From contig CALJDU010000008.1 of assembly GCA_938024995.1 (NCBI GenBank), positions 1 to 64,000 of the forward strand: a stretch of DNA of 64,000 nucleotides, read 5' to 3'. The stretch's first letter is position 1, and each line of letters starts with the position of its first letter. Both the position numbers and the translations under genes were made by a program. This document shows positions 37,315 to 47,190 of the stretch, piece by piece. The notes beneath the pieces are model-generated. The model did not search any database, was not told the origin of the DNA, and saw nothing but the letters and a program-made list of their open reading frames with translations. The stretch is from an uncultured bacterium (GTDB lineage Bacteria > Myxococcota_A > Polyangia > Polyangiales > Houyiibacteriaceae).

Positions 37315-38886
37315 GTGAAGTCGTTCATCTCGCTCTCGCTCGTCGCCCTTGTGGGTTGCCACGGCTCCTTCGCCGACGAATCCCCGCGCGACGGTTCCAC
37401 GGACACGCATCTCGGCACGGACGCCGACGACGACCGCGACGCGTCAACCGACGCGAGCGAGTTCGACGTTGGGCTCGACGCCTTCGCGGACACCTCCTCC
37501 GACACAGCGGCGGACGCCGCGACCGACACCACCGACACGACCGACACCGCGAACGACACGACGGACGCCGCGACCGACGCCGCGACCGACACCACGGACA
37601 CGACCGACACCGCGACCGACACGACGGACGCCGCAACCGACACCACGGACACCGCGCCGCCGAGAGACGAATGGCTCGTCGGATCCGGATGGACGAACGT
37701 TCCCTTCGCGCCCCGACGCGACGAGACCGTGACGTTCCGCTTCGACGTCCGCGCCCGCGCGCGCAACATCAACGGGGTCGCCGGGATCACCTTGTCCCGC
37801 GCGCGTGCCTACTCCGACGTCGCGATGATCGTGCGGATGAACGAGCTCGGGAACATCGACGCGCGCGACGGTGCGGACTACGCCGCGGACCGCGCGCTGC
37901 CCTACCTCCCCGACACCATTTACACCGTAGTCTTCGAGGCGAACCTTCGTCGCGCGACCTACGACGTGTTCGTGACGCCCGAGGGTGGGTCCCCGATCAC
38001 CGTGCGACGGGGCGCGAGCTTCCGAGCAGATCGCGTCGTCGACGAGGTCGACCACCTCACGTTCTACGAACCCGCCGACCAGATGGACGTGGGTAACCTC
38101 TTCATCGATGGCGAAGCGATCCCGATGGACACGGTCGCCCCGCCCGACGCGCTCTACGCGGTCGACTTCGAGAGCTCACCGCTCGGGAACTACACCGACG
38201 ATGAGATCCGAGAGGACTGGCCCGGGACGCGCTGGGCCAACCCGAACGATCGCGTGACGGTTCGCGAAGAAGGTGGGAACCGCTTTCTTCGCGTGGACTA
38301 CCCGCGCGGCGGGGTCGGTCCTGGCGAAGGAGGCGCACAATGGCGGGTCGACTTCATGGGGGCGCTCGGGCGAACGTTCGATGAGCTCTACGTCTCATAC
38401 CGAATACGGTTTCGAGATGGGTTTGACTTCGTGCGCGGCGGAAAGCTCCCCGGTCTCCTCGGCGGCGTGGGAAACACCGGCGGCGATCGCCCTGACGGCA
38501 CCGATGGTTGGTCGGGGCGGATGATGTGGCGCCGCTTGGGCGCAGCGGTTCAATACCTCTACCACCCTGACCAACCGAGCATTTACGGCGAGGACCTGCC
38601 CTGGAGCGAGGGCGGCGAGCGCCGTTTCCCGACGAACCGGTGGATCACCGTCACGCACCGCATCGTCATGAACACGCCGGGCGCGCGCGACGGAATCGTT
38701 CAGGGGTGGTTCGACGGAACGCTCGCGCTCGACCGACGGGACATCCGTTTCCGTGACGTCGACTCCTTCGCGATCGACGGCTTCTACTTCAGCACCTTCT
38801 TCGGCGGGAGCGGCTCGGAGTGGGCGCCGAGTCGCGATGAGACCATCGACTTCGACGACTTCGTCTTCTCCGAAGACCCGCTGTAG
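37315..38886 (+). CDS. Polysaccharide-lyase (PL14-like) lipoprotein with Asp/Thr linker
   Basis: The GTG at 37315 opens a lipoprotein signal (LSLVALVGC). Residues about 60-120 are a low-complexity Asp/Thr/Ala linker. The C-terminal 250 residues carry strand motifs of the PL14/alginate-lyase-like fold: LYVSYRIRFRDGFDFVRGGKLPGLLGG, WSGRMMWRRLG, RWITVTHRIVMN, GIVQGWFDGTLAL. A glycan-degrading or glycan-binding surface lipoprotein is the best guess; the substrate is unknown. Upstream in-frame starts lack a signal and overlap mdh. Confidence 0.75.
   Translation: MKSFISLSLVALVGCHGSFADESPRDGSTDTHLGTDADDDRDASTDASEFDVGLDAFADTSSDTAADAATDTTDTTDTANDTTDAATDAATDTTDTTDTATDTTDAATDTTDTAPPRDEWLVGSGWTNVPFAPRRDETVTFRFDVRARARNINGVAGITLSRARAYSDVAMIVRMNELGNIDARDGADYAADRALPYLPDTIYTVVFEANLRRATYDVFVTPEGGSPITVRRGASFRADRVVDEVDHLTFYEPADQMDVGNLFIDGEAIPMDTVAPPDALYAVDFESSPLGNYTDDEIREDWPGTRWANPNDRVTVREEGGNRFLRVDYPRGGVGPGEGGAQWRVDFMGALGRTFDELYVSYRIRFRDGFDFVRGGKLPGLLGGVGNTGGDRPDGTDGWSGRMMWRRLGAAVQYLYHPDQPSIYGEDLPWSEGGERRFPTNRWITVTHRIVMNTPGARDGIVQGWFDGTLALDRRDIRFRDVDSFAIDGFYFSTFFGGSGSEWAPSRDETIDFDDFVFSEDPL
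37500..37660. repeat. Asp/Thr codon-rich low-complexity tract
   Basis: A GACACC/GACGCC-rich stretch encodes the TDTTDTTDAATD-type linker of the lyase-like lipoprotein. It may vary in length between strains. Confidence 0.7.
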
Positions 38887-38887
38887 C

Positions 38888-39911
38888 TCAGCGGACCCGA
38901 CGACGAAGCAGGAGCGCGATGAAACCGAAGGTGAGCCACGACGAGCCGCGTCCGGTCGCTGCGCACCCTTCGTCGAGGACCGCTTCACGGACGCGGCGGC
39001 TCGGCGCCTTGATTCGCTTGGGCGGCGGATAGGTCACGTTCGCGTTTTCCTCGATGCGGTTCCGCAGCCACGGATCGATGTACTCTGGCTGCGGGGTGTC
39101 AACGCACTGCGCCTCGAAGCGCTCCTCCGTGCAGCCGGTCGTGCACGGGAGGCGACGACAGTCAGGGATGATCAAGAAGTCTCCATCGCATCGCTGTTCG
39201 CAGGTCGTGCAACCGTCGACCGCGAACCCGCTCAAGGGTGTGCGGCGAAGCGCGGCTTCGGTCGCGGGACCATATGCGCCGTCGTCCTCGAGCGGCTCGT
39301 CCGGATGGTTGAGGTTCCACAGACGCTGAAACGCGATGATCGCGTCTTCCGGCTTGGGCTCGCCGGGACAGTCGTAGTGGACCGGATCCCCCGCTCCGAG
39401 CCACACGCATCCAGCATCGACAAGCGGCTGATGCCACACGGAGCGGTTGTCGATATCGATCGCGAGTCCAAACTGGTGGTTGCTCGCTCCTGGACGGGCC
39501 GCGTCCGCGCACCCTCCGGCCTGCGCTGAACGCCAGAGAACATACTGGTCCGCGATCGTTCGGAACGCGGAGGTGATCAACATTGGGGTCCCGTCCTCGA
39601 GCGGGACCTGCCGCGATGCCGCCCAGAGCGCGTCCTTCGCGGACCCCTGCAGGAACGGGTGCACCCGGTCGCTCTCCAACGTGATGTTCGGATAGGGGGC
39701 GAACGCCTCGAACTCACGAAACGGCGTCACCGCGCAGCGTTGGTATTCCGAGAGCTGCCGCGAGATCTTCGAGCCCGATCGTGTTGCACTCCCCGTCCGC
39801 GGCCGCGTCGTCGACGGTCTGCGCGGTCGCCGTCTCGCCGAGGGAGGACGTGAGCGAGGCGAAGATGAACGCGAGCGCGAACACGGACCGAGGACGTTGC
39901 AAGATCGGCAT
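38888..39911 (-). pseudogene. M15 D,D-carboxypeptidase-like protein with MYXO-CTERM-like tail, frameshifted near 39760
   Basis: The signal-peptide frame (ATG at 39911: RSVFALAFIFASLTSSLGE) runs into ECNTIGLEDLAAALG and stops near 39714. The main domain lies in another frame (RQLSEYQRCAVTPFREFEAF onward) without a good start, so a single-base indel near 39740-39790 is likely; the 1024-base span is not a multiple of three. The main part has M15/VanY motifs (LITSAFRTIADQYVLWRS, SNHQFGLAIDID, GDPVHYDC), a peptidoglycan-binding-like segment, a Cys-rich stretch, and a C-terminal tail GCAATGRGSSWLTFGFIALLLRRRVR-like in pattern (Cys, hydrophobic helix, RRR). It may be a true pseudogene or a sequencing error. 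Confidence 0.75.
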
Positions 39912-40058
39912 GCGATCAATGTGGCCCGAAACCTTCACGCGATTCACGCGGAAGGAGCCGAATTCGTCGGGCTCCCCTGTTCACGGACGCGTGGACCGCG
40001 ATTCGGCGTGAGGCGCGCAACAAACTCTGTCGGCCGCGCGACCTCTCGCCCATGGTCC

Positions 40059-40814
40059 CTAGCCCGCGGTCGGCGTGATTACGCCGAAGACACCGCCGGT
40101 CGGATCTTGAACGACGCACATACGGCCGACGTTCTCCATCTCCATGATCTCACCCAGCGCGTTGCCACCGTGTTGCTTCACGCGCGCCACGGTCGCATCA
40201 CAATCGGACACCTGCACCCACGTGATCCACGCGGACGGCGCGCCGGGCATGACCGCTTTCATGATTCCGCCGATCCCCTCGCCGTTGTCATTGAGCACGA
40301 CGTACGTCTCGCCGTTCGGCATCGGCATCTCGGAGGTCTCGAAACCAAACGTCGCCTTGAGCCAGGTCAGGTCGGCGTTGACGTCTTGGCTGTGGAGCTC
40401 GGTCCAATGCATGGACCCCTCGCCCGCGGGCGCGTTGGTCGCGCTCGGGTCCGCTTCGTGGAAGAGACAGAACACGCCACCGCTCGGCGACGCGATCACG
40501 CTGAAGCGTCCGGGCGCGATGTCGGTCGGGGGAAAGTGCTGCGTGCCTCCGTTCTCGACGGCCAGCTGGGTCGAGGCATCGACGTCTTCCACGCGTAGGT
40601 ACGCGCTCCAGTGACTCGGCACGCCGGGCATCTCGGGAGCGCGAAGGTGCGCGCGAGGGATCCCGTCTTGGGGCGCGAACATGGTCGCGGTCTCGTCGCC
40701 CATTTCCATCGTCGGAGCGCTCCATCCGAGCGCCTCTGTGTAGAACGCTTTTGCGCGGTCCACGTCCGTTGAGATCACCCCGTGCCAGCAGAACTTGTTG
40801 TTGGTGTACGCCAT
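40059..40814 (-). CDS. VOC (glyoxalase/bleomycin-resistance) family protein, two domains
   Basis: A 251-residue protein with two tandem VOC modules: the first opens FCWHGVISTDVDRAKAFYTEALGW, the second MHWTELHSQDVNADLTWLKATFGF. Each ends in an SPSGGVFCLF or DPTGGVFGVI strand. VOC proteins bind metals and small substrates; activity cannot be deduced. AAGGAG lies before the ATG and the ArsR-type gene is 60 bases upstream on the same strand, so regulation by that protein is plausible. Confidence 0.88.
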   Translation of the reverse strand: MAYTNNKFCWHGVISTDVDRAKAFYTEALGWSAPTMEMGDETATMFAPQDGIPRAHLRAPEMPGVPSHWSAYLRVEDVDASTQLAVENGGTQHFPPTDIAPGRFSVIASPSGGVFCLFHEADPSATNAPAGEGSMHWTELHSQDVNADLTWLKATFGFETSEMPMPNGETYVVLNDNGEGIGGIMKAVMPGAPSAWITWVQVSDCDATVARVKQHGGNALGEIMEMENVGRMCVVQDPTGGVFGVITPTAG

Positions 40815-40856
40815 ATCGATTCTCCTTGCGGAGGATATATAGGCAATCGGCTAAAT

Positions 40857-40874
40857 AATCAAACACCCTTGATT
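40857..40874. promoter_or_regulatory. Inverted repeat between ArsR-type and VOC genes
   Basis: AATCAA, six bases, TTGATT: a perfect 6-bp inverted repeat placed in the 60-base gap before the VOC gene, next to the ArsR-type stop codon. It is a candidate operator for the ArsR-type protein; no binding evidence. Confidence 0.35.
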
Positions 40875-41612
40875 TCAGCGCAGTGCGCCAAGCCTCGTCA
40901 CCATATCGACCGCGGCCACCGTGATGAAGGGCAGGAGCGCTTCGTCGTAGGTCGTGTGGCAGATGTGGACACGCGTGAGCTCCGGCTGGAGCTCCGAGAG
41001 ATGAATCCAGGTCCTGTTTTTGACCGCAGGCGGCTCGACCCCGACCCCGCTGAAGTCCCAATCAAAGAGGACCAGCGAGGGCTCGTGAAGCGCGACGAAA
41101 ACACCGCGGACATCCAGCGCAAAGAGCGCGAGCTCGAAGCGAAAACCAAACGCGCCTCCGGGTACCGGCTCCGAGTACGGATCCCGTCCGCACCACGTCA
41201 TCATCTCCGGCTCGATCCAACACGCGTACGCGTCTTCGATCGGCAACGCGACATCCACCGAAGCGCTGACCTCACGCGCCTCGCGAACGAGCGGCTGCCC
41301 TGGCTCTCGCAGCATCGTGGACGCGTGCTCCATCGCGGCCGGCGGGATGTCCCGATCAAGTAAGCTCCGGACCTTCGCGACCGCCTCAGGAACCGCGCGG
41401 TACCAACGCTTCGTTCCTTCACGTCGCACGGAGACGAGCTTCGCTTCGCGGAGGCTCTTGAGGTGCCCACTGATCGTCGGGCCGCTGACATCGAACCGTT
41501 CCGCGAGCTCACCGGCGAGCCGCTCGCGATCCCACACCATGTCGAGGATCGCGCGGCGAATTGGGTGCGCCAGGGCGCGGAGCGATTCGTCCACTGCGGA
41601 GCGTTCGTTCAC
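40875..41612 (-). CDS. ArsR-type winged helix fused to SRPBCC (AHSA1) domain
   Basis: The GTG at 41612 (245 aa) avoids overlap with the divergent acetyltransferase. Residues about 8-90 are an ArsR-like winged helix (RALAHPIRRAILDMVW, FDVSGPTISGHLKSLREAKLV, VRREGTKRWYR). Residues about 110-245 are an SRPBCC/AHSA1-like ligand pocket (VDVALPIEDAYACWIEPEMMTWCGRDP, FELALFALDVRGVFVALHE, TWIHLSELQPE). The N-terminal basic extension of an upstream start is discarded. The ligand is unknown; the adjacent VOC protein may be its target. Confidence 0.85.
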   Translation of the reverse strand: MNERSAVDESLRALAHPIRRAILDMVWDRERLAGELAERFDVSGPTISGHLKSLREAKLVSVRREGTKRWYRAVPEAVAKVRSLLDRDIPPAAMEHASTMLREPGQPLVREAREVSASVDVALPIEDAYACWIEPEMMTWCGRDPYSEPVPGGAFGFRFELALFALDVRGVFVALHEPSLVLFDWDFSGVGVEPPAVKNRTWIHLSELQPELTRVHICHTTYDEALLPFITVAAVDMVTRLGALR

Positions 41613-41730
41613 GCGAGGAGTGTGCCCCAAGACGCGCGCGGAAGCATGAGGCGAGCGGCGTCGCGTGCAAGTCGCGAGCAAGTTCCGACCACGCCTTGGC
41701 ATCCCCACGCGCGTGGTTAGCTTCCGCTCC

Positions 41731-42537
41731 ATGCTTTCCTTCCGAGACCTCGCGTGGCGTGATCAGCGTCGCTTAGTCGACGTGTTCAAGCGAATCGGAG
41801 GGACCGGCGCGCCGCTCGGATCCGGTTGGATGGCACGGGACGAGGTCGGGTCGTGGGCGACCTACGCCGCGGGGGTCGGGATGGAAGCCGCCCCCGCCTC
41901 GGCGGCCGCGTATGACGAACAAGTCGACACGCTGATTCAGTACTACGAAGAGGACGAGCGTGAACCAACAGTGCAGATCAGTCCCTACGCGCATCCGGCG
42001 TTCACCGCGGCGCTCGGTCGGCGCGGCTTCGTTGTCAAAGACCTCGTCACGACGCTGACGCGCTCGCTTCGCGACCTCCCGCCGCTCGTGACGCCAAACG
42101 GTTTCTCGTTCCGCGAGGTCACCGGAGACCGGGCGGAGGACGTCGAGGCGTTCGCCGCAGCGCAGCTCGAGGGGTTCTCCTCCCCGCCCGGGATGCGCGC
42201 GATCATGCGCCGCGTCGCGTCCACCTCGCGGCCCGGAACCAAGGACGCGGGATGCGAGCTCTCCTTGGTCGAGCACGAGGAGCTCGGGGTCTGCGGGAGC
42301 GCGGGCGTCGAGTACTTCGAGGGCTCCGCGACCCTGATCGCGGGCGAGGTGCATGAGCGCGCCCGACGACGCGGCGTTCAGACCGCGCTCATCGCGTATC
42401 GGCTCGCGCAAGCACGCGCGCGGGGTTGTGAGTACGCTGTGGTCGCGTCGATCGCGGGTGGCCCAACGGAACGCAACGCCGTTCGAGCGGGCTTCCGACC
42501 CGCGTTCACCGCGATCGATCTCTACCGCCCGTCCTGA
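41731..42537 (+). CDS. GNAT-family acetyltransferase
   Basis: A 268-residue protein whose C-terminal half has the GNAT core: the strand CGSAGVEYFEGSATLIAGEV followed by HERARRRGVQTALIAYRLAQARARG (the acetyl-CoA R/Q-x-x-G-x-G/A-like loop) and a CEYAVVASIAGGPTERNAVRAGFRP ending. The N-terminal half is a degenerate second GNAT-like repeat. The ATG at 41731 is chosen because it avoids overlap with the divergent gene. The acceptor substrate is unknown. Confidence 0.85.
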   Translation: MLSFRDLAWRDQRRLVDVFKRIGGTGAPLGSGWMARDEVGSWATYAAGVGMEAAPASAAAYDEQVDTLIQYYEEDEREPTVQISPYAHPAFTAALGRRGFVVKDLVTTLTRSLRDLPPLVTPNGFSFREVTGDRAEDVEAFAAAQLEGFSSPPGMRAIMRRVASTSRPGTKDAGCELSLVEHEELGVCGSAGVEYFEGSATLIAGEVHERARRRGVQTALIAYRLAQARARGCEYAVVASIAGGPTERNAVRAGFRPAFTAIDLYRPS

Positions 42538-42546
42538 AGCGACCAG

Positions 42547-42954
42547 CTACGGGAGAAACGACTCCGCCCAGGAGACCGCGCCCTCGAGCTGGTTGAAGAC
42601 CTTCGTGCTGTAGTCCGAAGCGGGCACGAACCAGCGATACGCCGTGACCACGCCACGCACCGCGAGGCTATCGACGACGAGCGCTTCGGCCAGCAGATCG
42701 CCACGCGCTCTCTCGTTGAACGCGCGCACGCCCTCGAAGAAACGCCGCCGGCTGACCGCGTCTTGTGGATGCGCACCGCTCGTGTCCGACACCAAGACGA
42801 AAGGACCGCGACCCTCGAGTCGGCTGAGCTCGAGGAGGTGCGCATCAATCGCCGCTTCCGGGGTCGAGAGCACCGCGGTCGGGAACCAGAGCACGACGAG
42901 CGGGAACCGCGAATCGTCGACCTCAAAACCATCCGACTCTCGCCGTGGAAGCAC
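42547..42954 (-). CDS. SpoIIAA/STAS-like protein, second paralog
   Basis: The GTG at 42954 (135 aa) is preferred; the farther in-frame start at 43032 would lie across the sucD terminator. The protein aligns over its whole length with the one at 35644: FEVDDSRFPLVVLWFP, FVLVSDTSGAHPQDAVSRRRF, FNERARGDLLAEALVVDS, VVTAYRWFVPA. Both are small single-domain proteins with no signal. They are separated by about 6.5 kb of unrelated genes. Confidence 0.72.
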   Translation of the reverse strand: MLPRRESDGFEVDDSRFPLVVLWFPTAVLSTPEAAIDAHLLELSRLEGRGPFVLVSDTSGAHPQDAVSRRRFFEGVRAFNERARGDLLAEALVVDSLAVRGVVTAYRWFVPASDYSTKVFNQLEGAVSWAESFLP

Positions 42955-42999
42955 AGGGCAAAGGGTAGTGTCACGCGCGAGCTGCGCAAAGGACGGAAG

Positions 43000-43024
43000 A
43001 AAAACGGCGCCCGTTTGGGCGCCG
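43000..43024 (-). terminator. Intrinsic terminator of the sucCD operon
   Basis: On the minus strand CGGCGCCC, loop AAAC, GGGCGCCG, then TTTTTC: an 8-bp perfect stem with a tetraloop and a T5 tract, 20 bases after the sucD stop. Confidence 0.92.
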
Positions 43025-43044
43025 CGTTTCACCTTAGGACCGAC

Positions 43045-43935
43045 CTACTTGAGGAGCGAGGCCATGGTCGTGCCCATTCCGCTCGGGGTCGGGGCGACCT
43101 TCACGCCGGCGGCTTCAAGCGCCTCGATCTTGGCGGCCGCGGTTCCCTTGCCGCCGCTAATGATCGCGCCCGCGTGGCCCATGCGCTTACCGGGAGGCGC
43201 GGTGACGCCCGCGATGAAACCAGCGACCGGCTTGGTGAAGTTGTCTTTGATCCAGGCCGCGGCCTGCTCTTCGGCGTTGCCGCCGATCTCGCCGATGAAG
43301 ACGACGCCGTCGGTGTCGTCATCTTCTTGGAACATCGCGAGGATGTCGATGAAGTCGGTGCCGTTGATCGGGTCGCCGCCGATGCCGACCGCGGTGCTCT
43401 GGCCGAGGCCGAGCGCGGTGAGCTGGCCGACCGCTTCGTAGGTGAGCGTGCCGCTCTTACTGACGACGCCCACGCGGCCCTTCTTGTGAATGTGACCGGG
43501 CATGATGCCGATCTTGCACTCGTCGGGCGTGATGACGCCGGGGCAGTTCGGCCCGATGACGCGGGTGGTCGACTGGCGGTCGAGCACCGCGCGGACCTTG
43601 AGCATATCCATGACCGGGATGCCTTCAGTGATCACGATCGCGAGGTCGAGCTCCGCGTCAACCGCTTCGAGGATCGCGTCCGCCGCGAAGGGAGGCGGAA
43701 CGAAGATGACGGTCGCGTTGGCGCCTGTCGCTTCCTTGGCTTGACGCACGGTGTTGAAGACAGGGGCCGAGCCCTTGCCGCCTGGGTTGTCCCAGGTCTG
43801 CCCGCCGCGCCCGGGCGTGACGCCCGCGACGACCTTGGTTCCGTACTCTTGGCACTTGCCCGCGTGGAACGAGCCCGCGCTGCCGGTGATGCCCTGAACG
43901 ATGAGCTTCGTGTGGTTTCCAACGAGGATGGACAT
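43045..43935 (-). CDS. sucD: Succinyl-CoA synthetase, alpha subunit
   Basis: SucD binds CoA and carries the phosphorylated His; with SucC it interconverts succinyl-CoA and succinate with NTP formation. The 296-residue protein has the CoA-binding N-terminal segment ([24 protein letters not shown]), [30 protein letters not shown] and the active His 254 in [11 protein letters not shown]. It starts 1 base after the sucC stop and ends before a strong terminator. Confidence 0.98.
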   Translation of the reverse strand: MSILVGNHTKLIVQGITGSAGSFHAGKCQEYGTKVVAGVTPGRGGQTWDNPGGKGSAPVFNTVRQAKEATGANATVIFVPPPFAADAILEAVDAELDLAIVITEGIPVMDMLKVRAVLDRQSTTRVIGPNCPGVITPDECKIGIMPGHIHKKGRVGVVSKSGTLTYEAVGQLTALGLGQSTAVGIGGDPINGTDFIDILAMFQEDDDTDGVVFIGEIGGNAEEQAAAWIKDNFTKPVAGFIAGVTAPPGKRMGHAGAIISGGKGTAAAKIEALEAAGVKVAPTPSGMGTTMASLLK

Positions 43936-43936
43936 T

Positions 43937-45118
<1,182 letters not shown>

Positions 45119-45182
45119 GAGGCGCGCGCAAGGTACAGCGCTCAACCTCTGAATTCCAGCTCAGTTCAGCGTCTTCAGCCCG

Positions 45183-46070
45183 TTAGCACTCCTCTTCGGT
45201 GCAGACCGCCGCGCTGACCTCGGTGTCGAACGAAATCCCCGGACTGACGAACCCTTCGACGATCCGGCCAAACATGAATTCGCCGGGTTCGTAGAGGTCG
45301 ACCTCCAAGGTCCCGCTCAAGAACGGGGTGCACCCTACTCCTTCAAAGTTGCAAAGGAACGCTTGCCCTTCCGGGCTACGTTCGCTGACGTCATAAAGAC
45401 GGCCCGACTCGAGCTCGCGAAGCTCGATCTCAATGGTGGCCCCTTCCGGATCCGGGTCGCACGAACGGGCTGCCTCGCCGAACGCTGGGAGCACCATTCG
45501 AATGATCGGGAGATCGTCGGGACCGCAGCCAATGAAGATCCCTCCATCGATGACTTCCGGCGGCCCTTCGCACCGACCACAGAAGTTCAGCCGCGTCGAA
45601 AACGACACGCGCTCGCCGCGGATCTCGACGTCGACAAACGCGCTCGCGAGCGGATCGGAAAACTCGGACACCACGAGTTCGCCTTCTACGTCTTCGCACT
45701 CCCCGAGTTCGCAGAACCGCGCGAGCACGCCACGCCCCCCAAGGCGGAGCTCGGCCGGCCCATCGATACGCGGCGCGATGACCTCCAGATAGCGGCGGTG
45801 GTCAGAGCAGCTGGCCGACTCCGGCGCGAGCGGGATCACGATGCGCGACTCCGCACAGTTGTCCTCGTACGTCCCGAGTCCAAACTCAAGCGGAAGCGTC
45901 CCGCTGTCGATCATGGGTGGGCGGCTATCCGGCGAACCGCTGTCCGGCAAATCGCTATCCACCGAATCACTGTCGCGGCCAGTGTCCGCCGCGCCTCCGT
46001 CGCGGGTCCCGTTGCTGTCATAGCAACCCACGAGAACGAGCAGCGACACGTACGCGGCTCTCTTCATCAT
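45183..46070 (-). CDS. Cys-containing lipoprotein, tandem paralog 2
   Basis: The ATG at 46070 overlaps the previous stop by one base (TGATG), so coupled translation is likely. The 295-residue protein has a lipobox (SLLVLVGC) then an Asp/Ser-rich linker (RDSDSVDSDLPDSGSPDS) and a beta-rich body with conserved Cys pairs (DNCAESRIVIPL, FCELGECEDVEGELVV, FCGRCEGPPEVIDGG, LCNFEGVGCTPFLSG). It ends in CTEEEC. It matches the upstream gene in order and spacing, so the two arose by tandem duplication. Confidence 0.8.
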   Translation of the reverse strand: MMKRAAYVSLLVLVGCYDSNGTRDGGAADTGRDSDSVDSDLPDSGSPDSRPPMIDSGTLPLEFGLGTYEDNCAESRIVIPLAPESASCSDHRRYLEVIAPRIDGPAELRLGGRGVLARFCELGECEDVEGELVVSEFSDPLASAFVDVEIRGERVSFSTRLNFCGRCEGPPEVIDGGIFIGCGPDDLPIIRMVLPAFGEAARSCDPDPEGATIEIELRELESGRLYDVSERSPEGQAFLCNFEGVGCTPFLSGTLEVDLYEPGEFMFGRIVEGFVSPGISFDTEVSAAVCTEEEC

Positions 46071-46978
46071 CAACACTCGTCGGAACAGTAGAACGCCTGT
46101 GCCTGGAAGTTGAAGGAGATCCCGGGGCTCGCGAATCCGTCGACGATCTCGCTGAAGAGGAACTCGCCTCCCTCGAAGATCCCGACCTGGAGCTCGCCGC
46201 CGATGAAGTCGGTGCACTCATCACCTTCAAACGCGCACAGCTGCGCGACCGCTCCCGACCCCAAGCCGCGAGGCGCGGTGAGGTCGTAGACACCTCCGCT
46301 CATGAGCGCCGGGAGAACAATCTCGACGTAGCTCTCGTCGGGACCATCGCAGGTGAGCGAGACGGGAGACTCAAAGGGCGGGAGCAGAATCCGGTGATAG
46401 GGCCGGTCGTCCGGAGCGCAGATGGTGAACATCGAACCGTTCACGCCGAGCGGCGGGGGCGGCGGCGGCGGGAGGTCCTCCGCGCAGAACGCGCACCAGT
46501 TCGACACAAAGAGGTCGAGCTCGTACTCCGCGTCTTCTCCCGGGAACGACGCGGTCAGGCGGAAGTCGATGATCTCGCCGGGAGCGAAGAAGACAACGTT
46601 GATGCGGCCCACGAGCTCCTCGCACTCTCCGCCATCGCAGTAGCGCGCTTGATGGTCTTCGCGCGGTCCAACCGCGAGCTCGGTCGCGTCATCAAACGAC
46701 GGCCCCGTGATCTCCAAGAACGTCTCTCCCGCGCCGCAGGCTCGCGCTTCCGCGCCGAACGCCGGGAACCAAAGCGTCACGCTGTCGCAGTCCGCGTTGT
46801 AGAAGCTCCCTTCCATGAGACCGAGATCCCTTCTGGGAGGAGGAGGTGGTGGTGTCGTGTCAACGCGTGCACCGTCCGTACGGCCGGCATCGGCATCATC
46901 GAGTTCACCACTGTCGTAGCAACCGACCGCGAGTAAAATCAGAAGAGCGTAGGAGAAAGAGAAAGCGCCGTTTCGCAT
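46070..46978 (-). CDS. Cys-containing lipoprotein, tandem paralog 1
   Basis: A 302-residue lipoprotein with lipobox (LLILLAVGC), an Asp-rich linker with a run of Pro, then the same body as the next gene: NADCDSVTLWFP, YCDGGECEELVGRINVV, CAFCAEDLPPPPPPP, LCAFEGDECTDFIGGELQVGIFEGGEF and an FYCSDEC end. It lacks any catalytic motif. A disulfide-rich surface protein is the likely product; function unknown. Confidence 0.8.
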   Translation of the reverse strand: MRNGAFSFSYALLILLAVGCYDSGELDDADAGRTDGARVDTTPPPPPPRRDLGLMEGSFYNADCDSVTLWFPAFGAEARACGAGETFLEITGPSFDDATELAVGPREDHQARYCDGGECEELVGRINVVFFAPGEIIDFRLTASFPGEDAEYELDLFVSNWCAFCAEDLPPPPPPPLGVNGSMFTICAPDDRPYHRILLPPFESPVSLTCDGPDESYVEIVLPALMSGGVYDLTAPRGLGSGAVAQLCAFEGDECTDFIGGELQVGIFEGGEFLFSEIVDGFASPGISFNFQAQAFYCSDEC

Positions 46979-47190
46979 CGAGCACCTTTGCGGTCAGTCG
47001 TTAAGGAGAAGCGAAGATGAACCGTCGCCAGAGCAAGCGACATGCCACGCGAGTCCGCGACGGGGCATTGGGCAACCGAGGTCTCTGCGTCGTCTCCGCG
47101 CCGTGCCAGCGTGTGCCTTCGCGGCGAAGCGCCCGCCAGTGTCGGTCAATGATGTCCTGCACCGCGTCGGGGAACGTTCCCGGTACCCCA

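Noticed and set aside
42955..43032. Upstream start of the second SpoIIAA-like gene at 43032
   Set aside because: It would run through the sucCD terminator stem and adds residues absent from the paralog.
46979..47190. Small open frames in the 212-base gap between the tandem lipoproteins and the methyltransferase
   Set aside because: Composition is that of non-coding GC-rich DNA (Arg-rich products); no RBS or recognisable motif.
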